Of a DNA stretch of 64,000 nucleotides, positions 31,201 to 42,420 are shown one piece after another. Position 1 is the first letter of the stretch. Every line of letters begins with the position of its first letter. The position numbers and the translations under genes are program-made. Source of the DNA: Erinaceus europaeus (Eukaryota > Chordata > Mammalia > Eulipotyphla > Erinaceidae). The notes beneath the pieces were generated by a model, which saw only the letters and a program-made list of their open reading frames with translations, did no database searches and was not told where the DNA came from. The DNA is taken from contig NC_080164.1 of NCBI RefSeq assembly GCF_950295315.1, forward strand, positions 8,750,082 through 8,814,081. The letters are read 5' to 3'.

Positions 31201-31674
31201 AAGCCTGTGAAGTTCCACCCTAGTAAGATCAGAGTCATATATCTCACATGTCTGATACTAGTGGGGAAGCTGGTGCTGTGTCTTCTCTGGTCACCAACAT
31301 TGCCCCTGTTGGTTTTTTTTTTTTTTAAGTTGGTGATGACCTTGCCAAGGCAATAGTCTAAGCGTGACAATGCACACGACAGTCCCAGATTAAGGTGGTC
31401 CCTTTTGTTGCTGCCCTCATCAATGAAGCTCTCAAGGGACCACCAAGAGAGAGTGAGAAGCAGAAAACCATTAAACACCACAGAGATACCACTTTTTGAT
31501 GAAATTGTTACATTGCCTGACAAGCCAGGTACCAGTTTTTAGCTAGAGAACTCTGGGACTATCAAAGAGATTGTGGAAACTGCTCATTGTTTTGGCTGCA
31601 GTGGTGATGTCTGCTAGCACTTTCATGGAATCACAGATGGCATCAGTAGTGATGCTGTGGATGTCTAGCTAGTA
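31201..31674 (+). pseudogene. RPL12P: RPL12 processed pseudogene
   Basis: Intronless copy of the ribosomal protein L12 coding sequence, from the degenerate start (ATG now AAG at 31201) to the end near 31674. Recognisable blocks include AAGTTGGTGATGACCTTGCC (VGDDIA), CATTAAACACCACAGAGATA (IKH..D), TTTTGATGAAATTGTTAC (FDEIV) and GGGACTATCAAAGAGATTGT (GTIKEI). Breaks: lost start, a poly-T insertion at 31314-31327, several frameshifts and internal stops. RPL12 is a 60S ribosomal subunit protein; this copy is an old dead retrocopy. Confidence 0.85.
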
Positions 31675-32435
31675 GCGGAGAATTACAAAAGATGATGCTT
31701 CTAAAATGAGTCACTTGACAGTGGAAATGACATACAAGAGTGACCAGTGGTGATAAAGTGAAGAATGATTGTAAAGATCTTGATTTCTTTAATTTTTGCT
31801 TTTTGGGGGAGGAAGACATGAGTTGGAAGTAGTAGCCAGTTGCAAAAGGTCAACCCAACATGGAGGGAAGTGGATTCCAGAGATATTGGTCAAGTTTGAA
31901 TTGAATGAGCAGTCATTTCCAAAGCATTCATCAAGGGAGCCAGAAGTCACAGGATGGGTCATCAGTACACAGATCACATTCTAGGAACAACCAGAGCTGC
32001 TTCTCATTTGACTGTTTTTCCATGTGCAGTTGACAAGCAACACTGGATCCCAGGTGATGCCAAAGGCCTCCGAGTTGTGAAGAAGAAGATGTGAGCACTG
32101 CCTTTCTGCTTCTGATCTACTGGGGGAGATAAGCCAGTGGGCAAGTGCTGGGGGCCACAAAAGAAGGAAGCACAGGACACTCTTGAGGGACATAGACTGA
32201 GTACCTTCTTTGTCTTAGGAGTTCAAGGACAATCTTCCTGACCAAGTTAATAGAAGACTAAGGGATGCAGACTGCAGGTCGGGAAGAAGAGGCCTTCGAG
32301 CAGGGGTCTGAGATCTGCATTCATTGGACTTTCCAAGGAGAGATGGACCACGTAACAGACAAAAGTGAAACTTCTAGTCCCCTCACTTGTCCAGACATTT
32401 TCTACAACCCTGACTGGAGTCTAATTATGTACATT
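31675..32435. other. Unassigned sequence
   Basis: Unique-looking DNA 3' of the RPL12 retrocopy; no gene or repeat recognised. Confidence 0.45.
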
Positions 32436-32439
32436 GGGG

Positions 32440-33055
32440 CTTTTTTAAAAAAAATTTTATTAGTGATTTAATAATGATTTGCGAGATTGTAAAATGACAG
32501 GGTTCTAATTCCATACAGTTTCATGTCCCACCACCAGCGTTTCATGTCCCATCTTCTCTACTAGAAGCTTCCTTATTTTTTATTAGCCTGGTAGTATGGA
32601 CCAAAGTTCTCTTTTTTTACTTTTTTCCAATTTGTTTCCATTGTTGTTATTGCTGTTGGTGTTGGATGGGACAGAGAGAAATTAAGAGAGGGGAAGACAG
32701 AGGGGGGAGAGAAAGACAGACACCCGCAGACCTGCTTCACGGCTTGTGAAGTGAACCCCGGCAGGCACGGAGCCTAGGGCTCGAACTGGGATCCTTACAT
32801 TGGTCCTTGCACTTCGTGCCATGTGCACTTAACCCGCTGTGCTACTGCCCGGCTCCCTGGACCAAAATTATTTATGGAGTGCAGAAGGTGGAAAGTCTGG
32901 CTTCTGTAATTGCTTCTCTGCTGAACATGGGCATTGGCAGGTAGATAGATACCCCCAGCCTGTTTCTATCTTTCCCTGGTGGGGGCTGGGCTCTGAAGAA
33001 GTGAGGCTCCAGGACACAGGACCAAAATTCTTTATGGGGTACAGGCAAGAAGTCA
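32440..33055 (-). mobile_element. L1 3'-UTR end, minus, split by a SINE
   Basis: Left piece 32440-32608 starts with the A-rich end (TTTTATTAGTGATTTAATAA) and has TTTCATGTCCCACCACCAG. Right piece 32858-33055 has TGGCTTCTGTAATTGCTTCT and GCTGAACATGGGCATTGGCA. Both match the 47290-49695 element. Confidence 0.75.
32609..32857 (-). repeat. Hedgehog SINE inserted in an L1 3' UTR, with target duplication
   Basis: Standard minus-strand SINE (GACAGAGAGAAATTAAGAGA to GCTACTGCCCGGCTCCC). Flanks TGGACCAAAGTT (32597-32608) and TGGACCAAAATT (32858-32869) are a 12-bp target duplication with one change. Confidence 0.9.
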
Positions 33056-33312
33056 ATGAATGAGTAACATGGGTGGGGCGAGAAGCTGCTATGTGAGAAA
33101 TCCTTTCAGCTCTTCATGAGACACTTCAGAGAGGTTTACCTTAATCTTAAAAGTTTGTAAAACTATTGATAGTAATTCATAAAAATGGAAATAAAGCTGT
33201 CTAAACTGTGAAGACTCTTTTATCTGAGTGTGGTGTATTCCAACATCCCAATGCCCCAGGTAAACTCCTGAAACAGTACTGGGGTCTTCTTATATGAATA
33301 TACCCATTTAGC

Positions 33313-33344
33313 CATCTATCTATCTATCTATCCATCTATCTATA
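33313..33344. repeat. (TATC)n microsatellite
   Basis: Eight tetranucleotides with one CATC-type variant. Confidence 0.93.
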
Positions 33345-33629
33345 CTGATAGCAAATTTGATTTATACATAAGGGAGAGCAAGAATTAATAACAACTCACA
33401 GTAAAGTAGAACAATTATGAACAACCTTCTGTAATAAAAGTTATGTGAATGTGGTCTCTCACCCTCAAAAACATCTTAACATTCATAATAAATTTGGACC
33501 ATGATTTGCCATGGTTAATTGAAATCATGAACACGATGGAAAATGATAAAAGAAATTTGCTCAGTCAACCTAGGGAAAAGATTAAATTACCTATTCTCTG
33601 TAGCTGTTTTTTTTTCTTATTTTTTAATC

Positions 33630-33845
33630 TTTTATTTTTGTTTTATTTATTTATTATTGGATAGAGACAGAGAGAAATTGAGAGGGGCAGGGGAGGTAGA
33701 GATGGAGAGAGACAGAGAAACCCCTGCAGCCCTGCTTCACCATTTGAGAAGCTTTCCCTGTGCAGGTGGGGACCATGGGCCTGAACCTGGGTCCTTGCTC
33801 ACAGTAATGTGTGTGCTTATCCAGGTGCGCCACCACCTGGCCCCA
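33630..33845 (-). repeat. Older SINE, minus
   Basis: TTATTTATTATTGGATAGAG, CCTGCAGCCCTGCTTCACCA, TGAACCTGGGTCCTTGCTCA, GCGCCACCACCTGGCCCC. Confidence 0.92.
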
Positions 33846-33898
33846 CTGTTTTTTTTTTTTTTTTCTTATAATGAAAGTTCATTAAAGAGTATGGTGAC

Positions 33899-34182
33899 GG
33901 GAGTCGGGCTGTAGCACAGTGGGTTAAGCGCAGGTGGTGCAAAGCACAAGGACCGGCATAAGGATCCCGGTTCGAACCCCGGCTCCGCACCTGCAGGGGA
34001 GTCGCTTCACAGGCGATGAAGCAGGTCTGCAGGTGTCTATCTTTCTCTCCTCCTCTCTGTCTTCCCCTCCTCTCTCCATTTCTCTCTGTCCTATCCAACA
34101 ATGACAACAACAATAATAACTACAACAATAAAACAACAAGGGCAACAAAAGGGAATAAATAAATAAAATAAATATTAAAAAA
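33899..34182 (+). repeat. Young hedgehog SINE, full length, perfect target duplication
   Basis: GGAGTCGGGCTGTAGCACAG head, intact A box, CCCGGTTCGAACCCC B box, complete body, (A)n end. The 14-bp AAGAGTATGGTGAC is repeated perfectly at 33885-33898 and 34183-34196, indicating recent insertion by L1 machinery. Confidence 0.96.
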
Positions 34183-34239
34183 AAGAGTATGGTGACAAAA
34201 TGTACGAACAATTCACTATGGACTTCAGGCAACTAATTA

Positions 34240-34345
34240 ACTTCTAAATATTTATTGATTAATGAGAGAGAACTGGAGCATCACTCTGGCACATGTGGTC
34301 ACATGACACCAGACAATGAACTTAGAATTCCATGATTACTTATTT
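34240..34345 (-). repeat. Old degenerate SINE, minus
   Basis: GAGAACTGGAGCATCACTCT and ATGAACTTAGAATTCCATGA remnants. Confidence 0.5.
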
Positions 34346-34524
34346 TAAATATGGAGGGTTTACTTGAGGGGGGATTTTATTGACATGTATGGTACTTGTC
34401 TTCTCAAACACGTAATTTTGTGATTTCTTTCTCTCTTTCTAAATAAATTTTCTTGCTCAAGTTTATTTTTTATTTATAATTTTGAATTTTGGAGGTAATA
34501 TTGGCTCATAAGACTCTAGATTTA

Positions 34525-34680
34525 AATTAGTAATTTAATTTTAATTTACAAAATTGTAAGATGAAAGTGGTGTAATTCCACACCATTCCTACCACCTGAG
34601 TTCTGTGTCCCCATCCCCTGCACAGAAACTGAAATGGTTCTCCTAAGGTCACAGATATGGATTAACTATAATTTCTATAA
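34525..34680 (-). mobile_element. L1 3'-UTR end, minus
   Basis: TTTACAAAATTGTAAGATGA, TTCCTACCACCTGAGTTCTG and GGTTCTCCTAAGGTCACAGA match the 60695-60850 copy. Confidence 0.7.
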
Positions 34681-34681
34681 T

Positions 34682-34712
<31 letters not shown>

Positions 34713-34735
34713 CTATCTATATATATATATATACA
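34681..34735. repeat. (CT)n(TA)n compound microsatellite
   Basis: CT units followed by TA and TATC units. Confidence 0.9.
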
Positions 34736-34769
34736 CATACATATATATTTGCCAATTTATATGCATTTA

Positions 34770-34950
34770 AAAAATTTTAAATTATCTTTATTTATTTACA
34801 AGAAGGAAGGGGGTAGAGAGACAGAGAGACACCTGCAGCACTGTTTCACCGCTTGTGAAGCTTTCCCCCTGCAGGTGGGAACCAGGGACTCAAACCTGGG
34901 TCCTTGCACATTGTAACATGTGCATTCGACCAGGCGCACCACCACCCAGT
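34770..34950 (-). repeat. Older SINE, minus
   Basis: TTATTTACAAGAAGGAAGGG tail, CACCTGCAGCACTGTTTCAC, AAACCTGGGTCCTTGCACAT, CGCACCACCACCCAGT. Confidence 0.88.
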
Positions 34951-34974
34951 ATATATATTATGGCCCTGGGATAC

Positions 34975-35070
34975 CAACAAATCATTTGTTTATTTAATGA
35001 CAGAGAGTAAGCCAGAGCATCACTCCAGCATATAGGATGCTGAGGGTCAAACTCCAGACCTCACACTCAT
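34975..35070 (-). repeat. Old degenerate SINE, minus
   Basis: GTAAGCCAGAGCATCACTCC and GTCAAACTCCAGACCTCACA. Confidence 0.5.
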
Positions 35071-35149
35071 TTATGTTTTAAGGGAGACCAGTCTCACATT
35101 TCTTCAAAGTATATGTGGCATGGTCTGGGAATTGGATAAAGTGTTGGAC

Positions 35150-35430
35150 TCTTAAGAATGAGGTCCTGGGAGACGGTCTGTTGCAGGTTAGGTGCACGCA
35201 GCACAAAGCACAAGGAGCAGCGTAAGGATCCTGGTTTGAGACCCCCGCTCCTCACCTGCAGAAAGGATCACTTCACAGACAGTGAAGCAGGTCTACAGGT
35301 GTCTGTCTTTCTCTCTCCCTCCTCTCTCCATTTCTCTCTGTCCTATCCAACAACAGCAACATCAATAACAACAATAATAACAACAACAATAAAACAACAT
35401 GGGCAACAAAAGGGAATAAATAAATACATT
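35150..35430 (+). repeat. Hedgehog SINE, plus
   Basis: TCCTGGGAGACGGTCTGTTG head (diverged), AAGGATCCTGGTTTGAGACC B box, AGTGAAGCAGGTCTACAGGT, AACAACAGCAACATCAATAA tail. Confidence 0.9.
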
Positions 35431-35460
35431 CAAAAAAGAAAATTTAAAAAAAAGTCTTTA

Positions 35461-35740
35461 GGGAGTCCCACAGTAGCACTGCTGGTTAAGTGCACATGGC
35501 ACAAAGTGCAAGGACCAGGATAAGGATCCTGGTTTGAGTCCCTGGCTCCCTACCTGCAGGGGAGTCGCTTCACAGGTAATGAAGCAGGTCTGCAGGTGTC
35601 TATCTTTCTCTCCCCCTCTCTGTCTTCCCCTCCTCTCTCCATTTCTCTCTGTCCTGTCCAACAAGGACAACATCAATAACAACAACAACAACTACAACAA
35701 TAAAAAGCAACAAGGGCAACAAAAGAGAAAATAAACAAAT
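35461..35740 (+). repeat. Hedgehog SINE, plus, tandem to previous copy
   Basis: GGAGTCCCACAGTAGCACTG head, CCTGGTTTGAGTCCC B box, TAATGAAGCAGGTCTGCAGG, AACAAGGACAACATCAATAA tail. Confidence 0.93.
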
Positions 35741-35799
35741 TTATAAAAAATAAATAAATGAAAAAAAATTAAAAGTCTTTAATAATAAAAAAAAAGAAC

Positions 35800-35945
35800 A
35801 AGATTCTGAGTTTAATCCCTGGAAGCACATATATCAGGGTGCTATCTGTCTCCCCCTCTTCCTCTCTCTCTCTGTCTCCCTCCCAATTTTCTCTCCTCCT
35901 ATCCCTCTCATTAATAAATGAATAAAACATAAAAGAAAAAGCATA
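35800..35945 (+). repeat. Degenerate SINE, plus
   Basis: GATTCTGAGTTTAATCCCTG B-box remnant, CT-rich region, ATTAATAAATGAATAAAACA tail. Confidence 0.6.
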
Positions 35946-36039
35946 AGTGGTCCACCACACCCACCACTATGCCAGAATCACTCCACTACATATCACTACA
36001 CCTCCTCTCCTTTCATTCTTTATTTCCTTTTAAAAACAA

Positions 36040-36212
36040 TTTATTACCTTTATTTTATTTTATGATATTTATTTGACAGACACCTGTAGACCTGACTTTA
36101 CCACTCATGAAGCTTTTCCCCCTGTGCTGATGGTGACAGGGGCTTGAACCAGGAATCTTACACATTGTGATGTGTACTTTTAACCAGATGCACCACCACC
36201 CGACCCCTCCCT
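36040..36212 (-). repeat. Older SINE, minus
   Basis: TATTTTATTTTATGATATTT tail, CACCTGTAGACCTGACTTTA, TTGAACCAGGAATCTTACAC, GCACCACCACCCGACCC. Confidence 0.85.
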
Positions 36213-36289
36213 TTGTTTTCATACTGGGAGGCTAATGGTTTACAGTACCGATTCGAACACACGGGTAAAATTTCTTTTCCTTTTTTTGT

Positions 36290-36440
36290 TTAAAGATTTT
36301 ATTTATTTATTCATGAGAAAAATAGGAGAAAGAGAAAGAACCAGACATCACTCTGGTATATGTGCTGCTGTAGATTGAACTTGGGACCTCACGCTTGAGA
36401 GTCCAGTGCCCTATCCAGTGCACCACCTCCCGGACCACAT
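36290..36440 (-). repeat. Old SINE, minus
   Basis: AAAGATTTTATTTATTTATT tail, GAACCAGACATCACTCTGGT, TTGAACTTGGGACCTCACGC, GCACCACCTCCCGGACCAC head. Confidence 0.7.
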
Positions 36441-36469
36441 GAGTAAAATTTCTCATTTCACCAAGATAG

Positions 36470-36765
36470 ATGAAAACAAAACACTCTCACCCCCAAGTAA
36501 TGTCCATCATCATATCTCAGGACCAGGAAAGGCCCCTTTCCCCAGCCTCTCTTCTTGTCCTCTGCTCAGAGGTCTTTGCTTTGTTGGAATACCTGAACCC
36601 AGTCCAAATTCTACTGTGTTTCTAGTTTCTGTCATTTTTTTTCTTCTTAAGTTCTGTCCTTGAGTGAGATCATCCCCTATCCATCCTCTTTCTGGATTAT
36701 CTCACTTAACATGAGTTGTTCAAGATACATCCATGATGTGAAATAGGTGAGTTTATCATTCTTTT
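36470..36765 (-). mobile_element. L1 3'-UTR fragment, minus
   Basis: TTCTGTCCTTGAGTGAGATC and TATCTCACTTAACATGAGTT match the region just 3' of ORF2 in the 47290-49695 copy. Diverged. Confidence 0.65.
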
Positions 36766-36774
36766 TTTGTTTGT

Positions 36775-37480
36775 TTTTAACTTCTTTATTAGGGAATTAA
36801 TGTTTTACATTCCACAGTAAATATAATAGTTCATACATGCATAACATTTCTCAATTTTCCACGTAACAATACAACCACTAGGTCTTCTGTCATCCTTTTT
36901 GGACCTGTATTCAACCCACACCCACATCAGAGTCTTTTACTCTGGTGCAATACACCAACTCTAGTTCAGGTTCTACTTGTGTTTTCTTTTCTGATTTTGT
37001 TTTTCAACTTCTGCCTGATAGTGAGACCCTTCCATATTCATCCTTCTGCTTCTGACTTATTTCACTTAACATGATTTCTTTAAGCTTCATCCAAGATGGG
37101 CTGAAAATGGTGAAATCCCTATTTTTTATTATTGTTGTTGTTGTTGTTGATGTCATCCTGACAGGACAGATAGAAATGGAGAGAGGAGGGGGAGAGAGGA
37201 GGAGAGAAAGATAGACACTTGTAGACCTGCTTCACTGCTTATGAAGTGACTCCCCTGCAGGTGGGGAGCCAGGGGCTGGACCTGGGATCCTCACATCAGT
37301 TCTTGTGCTTTATGCCACCTGCAATTAACCTGCTGTACTACTGCCGGACTCCCCCAAACACTATTTTTAATAGCTTAGTAGTATTTTGCTTTGTGTATAT
37401 ATACCACAAATTGCTCCACCACTCATCTGTTGTTGGACACCTGAGTTGCTTCCAGGGTTTGGCTATTAAAATTGTGCTGC
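36775..37480 (-). mobile_element. L1 3' end and ORF2 C-terminus, minus, split by a SINE
   Basis: The 3' UTR (36775-37120) starts after a T-rich run, with TTCTGCCTGATAGTGAGACC and TATTTCACTTAACATGATTT. After the SINE at 37125-37352, the ORF2 C-terminal code resumes (37353-37480; GTTGGACACCTGAGTTGCTT). It stops abruptly at 37480, where a plus-strand L1 5' end begins. Confidence 0.75.
37125..37352 (-). repeat. Hedgehog SINE, minus, inside L1
   Basis: TATTATTGTTGTTGTTGTTG tail, GGACAGATAGAAATGGAGAG, CCTGCTTCACTGCTTATGAA, TACTACTGCCGGACTCCCC head. Confidence 0.93.
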
Positions 37481-40400
37481 TGGAGGCAGAGACAAGATGG
37501 TGACATGGAAGCAGCTGCTGGAGTGAGCTCCGACAACAACTGCAGGAAAGGGTAGGATACCTGGCCTTCAGCAGGATGGTGAATAAGGGGGTCCTAAGTA
37601 TGACACCAAAAAGGTGACTATAGCTCAATTTGGGTTAGAAAACAGAGAAAAAAGAAAGGAAATTTTCTTATTCTGAAGCACACTCCTCTCTCCCCCTATA
37701 ACCAGACCCTGGGGGCTGGAGAGCTGCTACTAGCAGACTCCCCACTGAGCTCTTTTCTTTACCAAGATTACTGGCTCAACAGGGGTGTCATTCCTGTCCT
37801 TTCCTTTCTGATTCCCTTTGCTCTTTTTTTTGTCTCTTTCTAGGAGGCTCAAACCCTATCAGATATTTGACAAATATCTACCAATCAGAGCCTGGAAAAG
37901 ATTACCTGGAGGGTTTTTTGGTTTTTTTTTTTTTTTTACAATTGGCTGTCTTTGCTCAGGGTGCTTGAGCCAATCAGGAGCCATCCAAGCTTCAGACTGA
38001 CTGTTAGGGTTTTTTTACTCTGTTCTATTCTATTATTACTATTATATATACATGTGTCCCTTTCCCATCCTCCTTCAGGTTGACCGAAATTAACTCTTAG
38101 TGTATTTTCTATTGCTAGGTGACTGGGTGTCCTATCAGTTGTGAGAGGGACTTGTTTAACTCTACCTATCTCCTCTGTCTGCTCTCCCCCTTCTCCCTCC
38201 TCCTAGCTAATTAAAAAAAAAAAACCTTTTTATTTTCACTGCTCTTTTTTTTCTTTTTTCCTTTTCTTTTTTCTTTTTTTCCTCATTCTTGTCTTCCTTC
38301 CTTCCTTTTTCCTTCTTCTGCTTTCTGAATTCACTGATACTCATTTGTGAATTATTTTGGAGAATAAATCTGATTCAGCACGGACTCTCTTTGTGTGTGT
38401 CTCTTCTCTACTTCCCTTTCTCCTCTTGCTAACCCTTGAATTACAGTACACAGTAGATTTGCATAATTGTCTATTATTGATATCCCTTTTTTCCTTTCTC
38501 TTTCTTCTTCATTTGGATTTGGTTGCAATTTTTTCTTGGACAGAAGGCATTGTTTGGATAACTGGTATTGGTTATACTGCTTCAGTCCTTGCTTAAGTTA
38601 CTATTGTAATTTCTGAGATTGGTGATTGTATTTGTCATAAAGGTATACAGTAAAGTGTGGCTTGTACTGAAAACACAACAACTGAGGAACAACAGAACAT
38701 AAAAATAAAAAAAACACATCAATAAAAAATGATTAAACCAAAAGCAAATAAAACTGCTACTACAATAAATGAAAACAAGAGCCCAGAAGAAACTACAAAT
38801 CAGTCAGAAGTAACCATAGATAAGAAAAGTATGCAAGCAATACTAAAATTAATAATCACAGAAATGAAGACAACTATGGAGTAAAGGGCTAGCAGAATTA
38901 GGGAAACAACAGATGAGACCCTCAAGGAAAATACTAGCTACATCGAGGTAATTAGAGAACTTAAAGCTGAAATAGCTGAACTGAAGAAAGAAGCTGAGGG
39001 ATGGGAAAGCAGACCAACAGACGCAGGAAACAGAATTAGCCAGACAGAGGATTAGCTAGAGAAAACTAAGAAATAAGTAAAAGAGCTCAAAAAGAGATTG
39101 TGAGACACTGAAAACAACAACAGACACATATGGAATGATCTCAAAAAAAGTAACATTCATATAATTGGCCTGCCAGAGAAAGAAAGAAAGGAAGGGAAAG
39201 CAAACATTCTAGAGGAAATAATAGAAGAAAACTTCCCAGACCTGAACAACAGAAAAGACATTAAGATTCAAGTGGCCCAGAGAGGCCCAAACAGAATCAA
39301 CCCAGACCTGAAGACACCAAGACACATCATAGTTACAATGAAAAGAAGTAAAGATAAAGAAAGGATACGAAAGACTACAAGAGAAAAACAAAAAGTCACA
39401 CATGGGGAAAATCCATAAGACTATCAGAAGACTTCTCCACTCAAACTCTAAAATCCAGAAGAGAATAGCAAGATAACTATCAAGCCCTGAATGAAAAAGG
39501 GTTTCAACCAAGGATAATATATCCTGCTAGACTTTCATTCAAACTAAATGGAGAGATCAAAACCTTCTTAGACAACAGTTAAAGGAGGCAGCCATCACCA
39601 AGCCTGCCCTAAAAGAAATTCTAAAAGACCTCTTATAAACAAGAACATCAATATAATACTTTCAATGTATCAGAGCAAATGAAAAAATGTTGAATAATGG
39701 CACTACAATCCATTGAATCCATAATATCAATAAATGTCAATGGCTTAAACTCACCCACCAAAAGGCACAGAGTGGGAGGATGGGTCAGAAAACATAACCC
39801 AACCATATGCTGCTTGCAAGAATCCCATCTGACCCAATAAGAGAAACACAGACTTAAAGTGAAAGGATGGAAAATTATCATACAGGCTAATGGACCACAA
39901 AAAAGGCAGGAATACCCATTCTCATCTCTGAAACAATAGATTTTAAATTACATAAAGTAAAAAAAGATAGGCAAGGCCATTACATAATGATTAGAGGCTC
40001 GATCATCCAAGAAGACTTAACAATTATTAACACCTATGCACCCAATGAGAGACCATCCAAATACATCAAACACCTACTGAAAGAACTATAAAAATGCATC
40101 AATAGTAATACAATAATAGTGGGAGACTTTAACACCACACTCTAAAACTTGGACTGATCAAGGAAGCAGAGAATCAACAAAAAACAAGAGAATTAAATGA
40201 AGAGATGGACATACTAGACCTCTTGGACATTTTCAGAGTTCTTCACCCCCCAAAATTGGAATACACATTCTTTTTAAATCCATACAACACATACTCAAGG
40301 ATAGACCACATCTTAGGCCACAAAGACAGCATCAGCAAATTCAAGAGCATTGAAATCATCCCAAGTATCTTCTCAGACCATAGTGGAGTAAAGCTAACAT

Positions 40401-42243
40401 TTGACAACAAACAGAAAATTACTAAAAGACACAGAATTAGGAAACTAAACAACATACTGCTTAAGAAACACTGGGTCAGAGAGACACTCAAGCAAGAAAT
40501 TCAAATATTCCTGGAAACAAATGAAAATGAAGACACAAGCTATCAAAATATTTGTGACACAGCTAAAGCAGTATTGAGAGGGAAATTCAAAGCCATGCAA
40601 TCACATATTAAAGAACAAGAAAAAGCTCAAATAAACAACCTTACTGCACACCTTGATGACTTAGAGGAAGAGGAACAAAGGAACCCTAAAACAACCAGAA
40701 GGATAGAAATCACTAAAATTAGAACAGAAATAAACAACATCAAAAATAAGAGAACCATACAAAAGCTCAATGAAGCCAAATGTTGGTTCTTTGAAAAATT
40801 AAACGAGACTGACAACCACCTAGCCAGACTCACTGAAAAAAAAAATGGGGAGAAGACTCAAATTAATAGAATCGTAAACAATACAGGAGATATCACTCCT
40901 GACACCACAGAAATCCAGAAAATCATGTGAAACTTCTATGGAAAACTATACGCCACCAAGATAGAAAATATGGAAGAATTCCTAGAAACATGCCCTTCCA
41001 AAAATGAACCAAGAAGAACTACAAAACCTAAATACACCAATCAAGGACAAAGAAATCAAAACTGTTATTAAGAATCTCCCAAAAAACAAAAGTTCTGGAT
41101 GAGATAGCTTCAGAAATAAATTCTACAAAACCTTCAGGAAATAGTTAATACCCATACTTCTAAAGCTTTTCCATAAGATTGAAGAAACAGGAACACTCCC
41201 TTCCATTTTCTATGAAGCCAGCATCACCTCGATACCAAAAGCAGATAGGGACACAGCAAAAAAAGGAAAACTACAGAGCAATATCTCTGATGAACATAGA
41301 TGCCAAAATATTGAACAAGATCTTGGCCAACCGGATACAACAGTATATCAAAAAGACTGTTCATCATGACCAAGTGGGATTTAGCCCAGGAATGCAAGGC
41401 TGGTTCAACATCCGTAAGTCAATCAATGTTATTCACCACATCAATAAAAGGAAAGCCAAAAACTACATGATTATTTCAATAGATGCAGAGAAAGCCTTTG
41501 ACAAAATCCAACACCCATTCATGCCCAAAACTCTACAAAAAATGGGAACAGACGAGAAATTCCTCAAGACAGTGGAATCCATATATAGCAAACTTAAGCT
41601 AACATCATACGCAATGGAAAGAAGCTGAATACATTCCCCCTCAGGTCAGGGACTACACAGGGCTGTCCACTATCACCATTAATATTCAACATAGTATTGG
41701 AAATTCTTGCCATAGCAATCATTCAAGAGAAAGAAATAAAAGGAATACAGATAGGAAAAGGAAGAAGTCAAGCTCTCACTATTTGCAGATGATATGATAC
41801 TATACATAGAGAAACCTAAAGAATCCAGCAGAAAACTACTGGAAGTTATTAGGCAATATAGCAAGGTGTCAGACTATAAAATCAATGTACAGAAATCATG
41901 GCATCACTTTATGCAAATACTAAATCTGAAGAAGAAGATATCCAGAAATTACTCCATTCACTGTTGCAGCAAAATCAATAAAATACATAGGACTAAAGCT
42001 GACCAAAGAAGTGAAAGACTTGTATACTGAAAACTATGAGTCATTATTCAAGGAAAGAGAAACTGATACCAAGAAATGGAAAGACATCCCATGATCATGG
42101 ATTGGGAGAATAAATATCATCAAAATGAATATTCTCCCTAGAGCCATATACAAATTTAATGCAATACCCATCAAAGTTCCACCAAGCATCTTTAAGAGAA
42201 TAGAACAAAAACTACAATCATTTATCTAGAACCAGAAAACTAA
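37481..42243 (+). mobile_element. L1 retrotransposon, plus, 5' UTR to mid-ORF2
   Basis: Begins with an L1-type 5' end (GAGGCAGAGACAAGATGGTG), a 1.2-kb 5' UTR, ORF1 remnants from an ATG at 38729 (stopped by 38882, degenerate to about 39640), then ORF2 from about 39690. The endonuclease part includes a 241-codon open run at 40205-40930. The reverse transcriptase spans about 41200-42240 and keeps an FADD motif at 41782-41793. Multiple stops and frameshifts make it inactive. It ends at 42243 within ORF2, with no 3' UTR or poly-A. Confidence 0.9.
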
Positions 42244-42420
42244 GTGTGAGAGGCCTGTAGGCTTTCTGTGAGCTTGAGAGACTGACAAGGAGAAACTAAG
42301 TCTGGGAGACTTTTCCCTCTTAGCTCATCTCTAAGGAGAGAGGCTAACAAGTGGGGTGTTTTTCCAGACCTCCATCCAAGGATGGGAGAGCTCCCCAAGC
42401 TCTACCAAGCTTTCATGTAG
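42244..42420. other. Unidentified 177-bp spacer between inverted L1s
   Basis: Starts TGTGAGAGGCCTGTAGGC and ends near CAAGCTTTCA; not L1 and not a SINE family seen here. The TG...CA ends would suit an LTR relic, but I see no target duplication. Confidence 0.35.

Noticed and set aside
33899..34182. A functional tRNA gene in the head of the SINE
   Set aside because: The sequence has A and B boxes but no complete cloverleaf or 3' acceptor end and is one of many dispersed copies; it is a SINE promoter.
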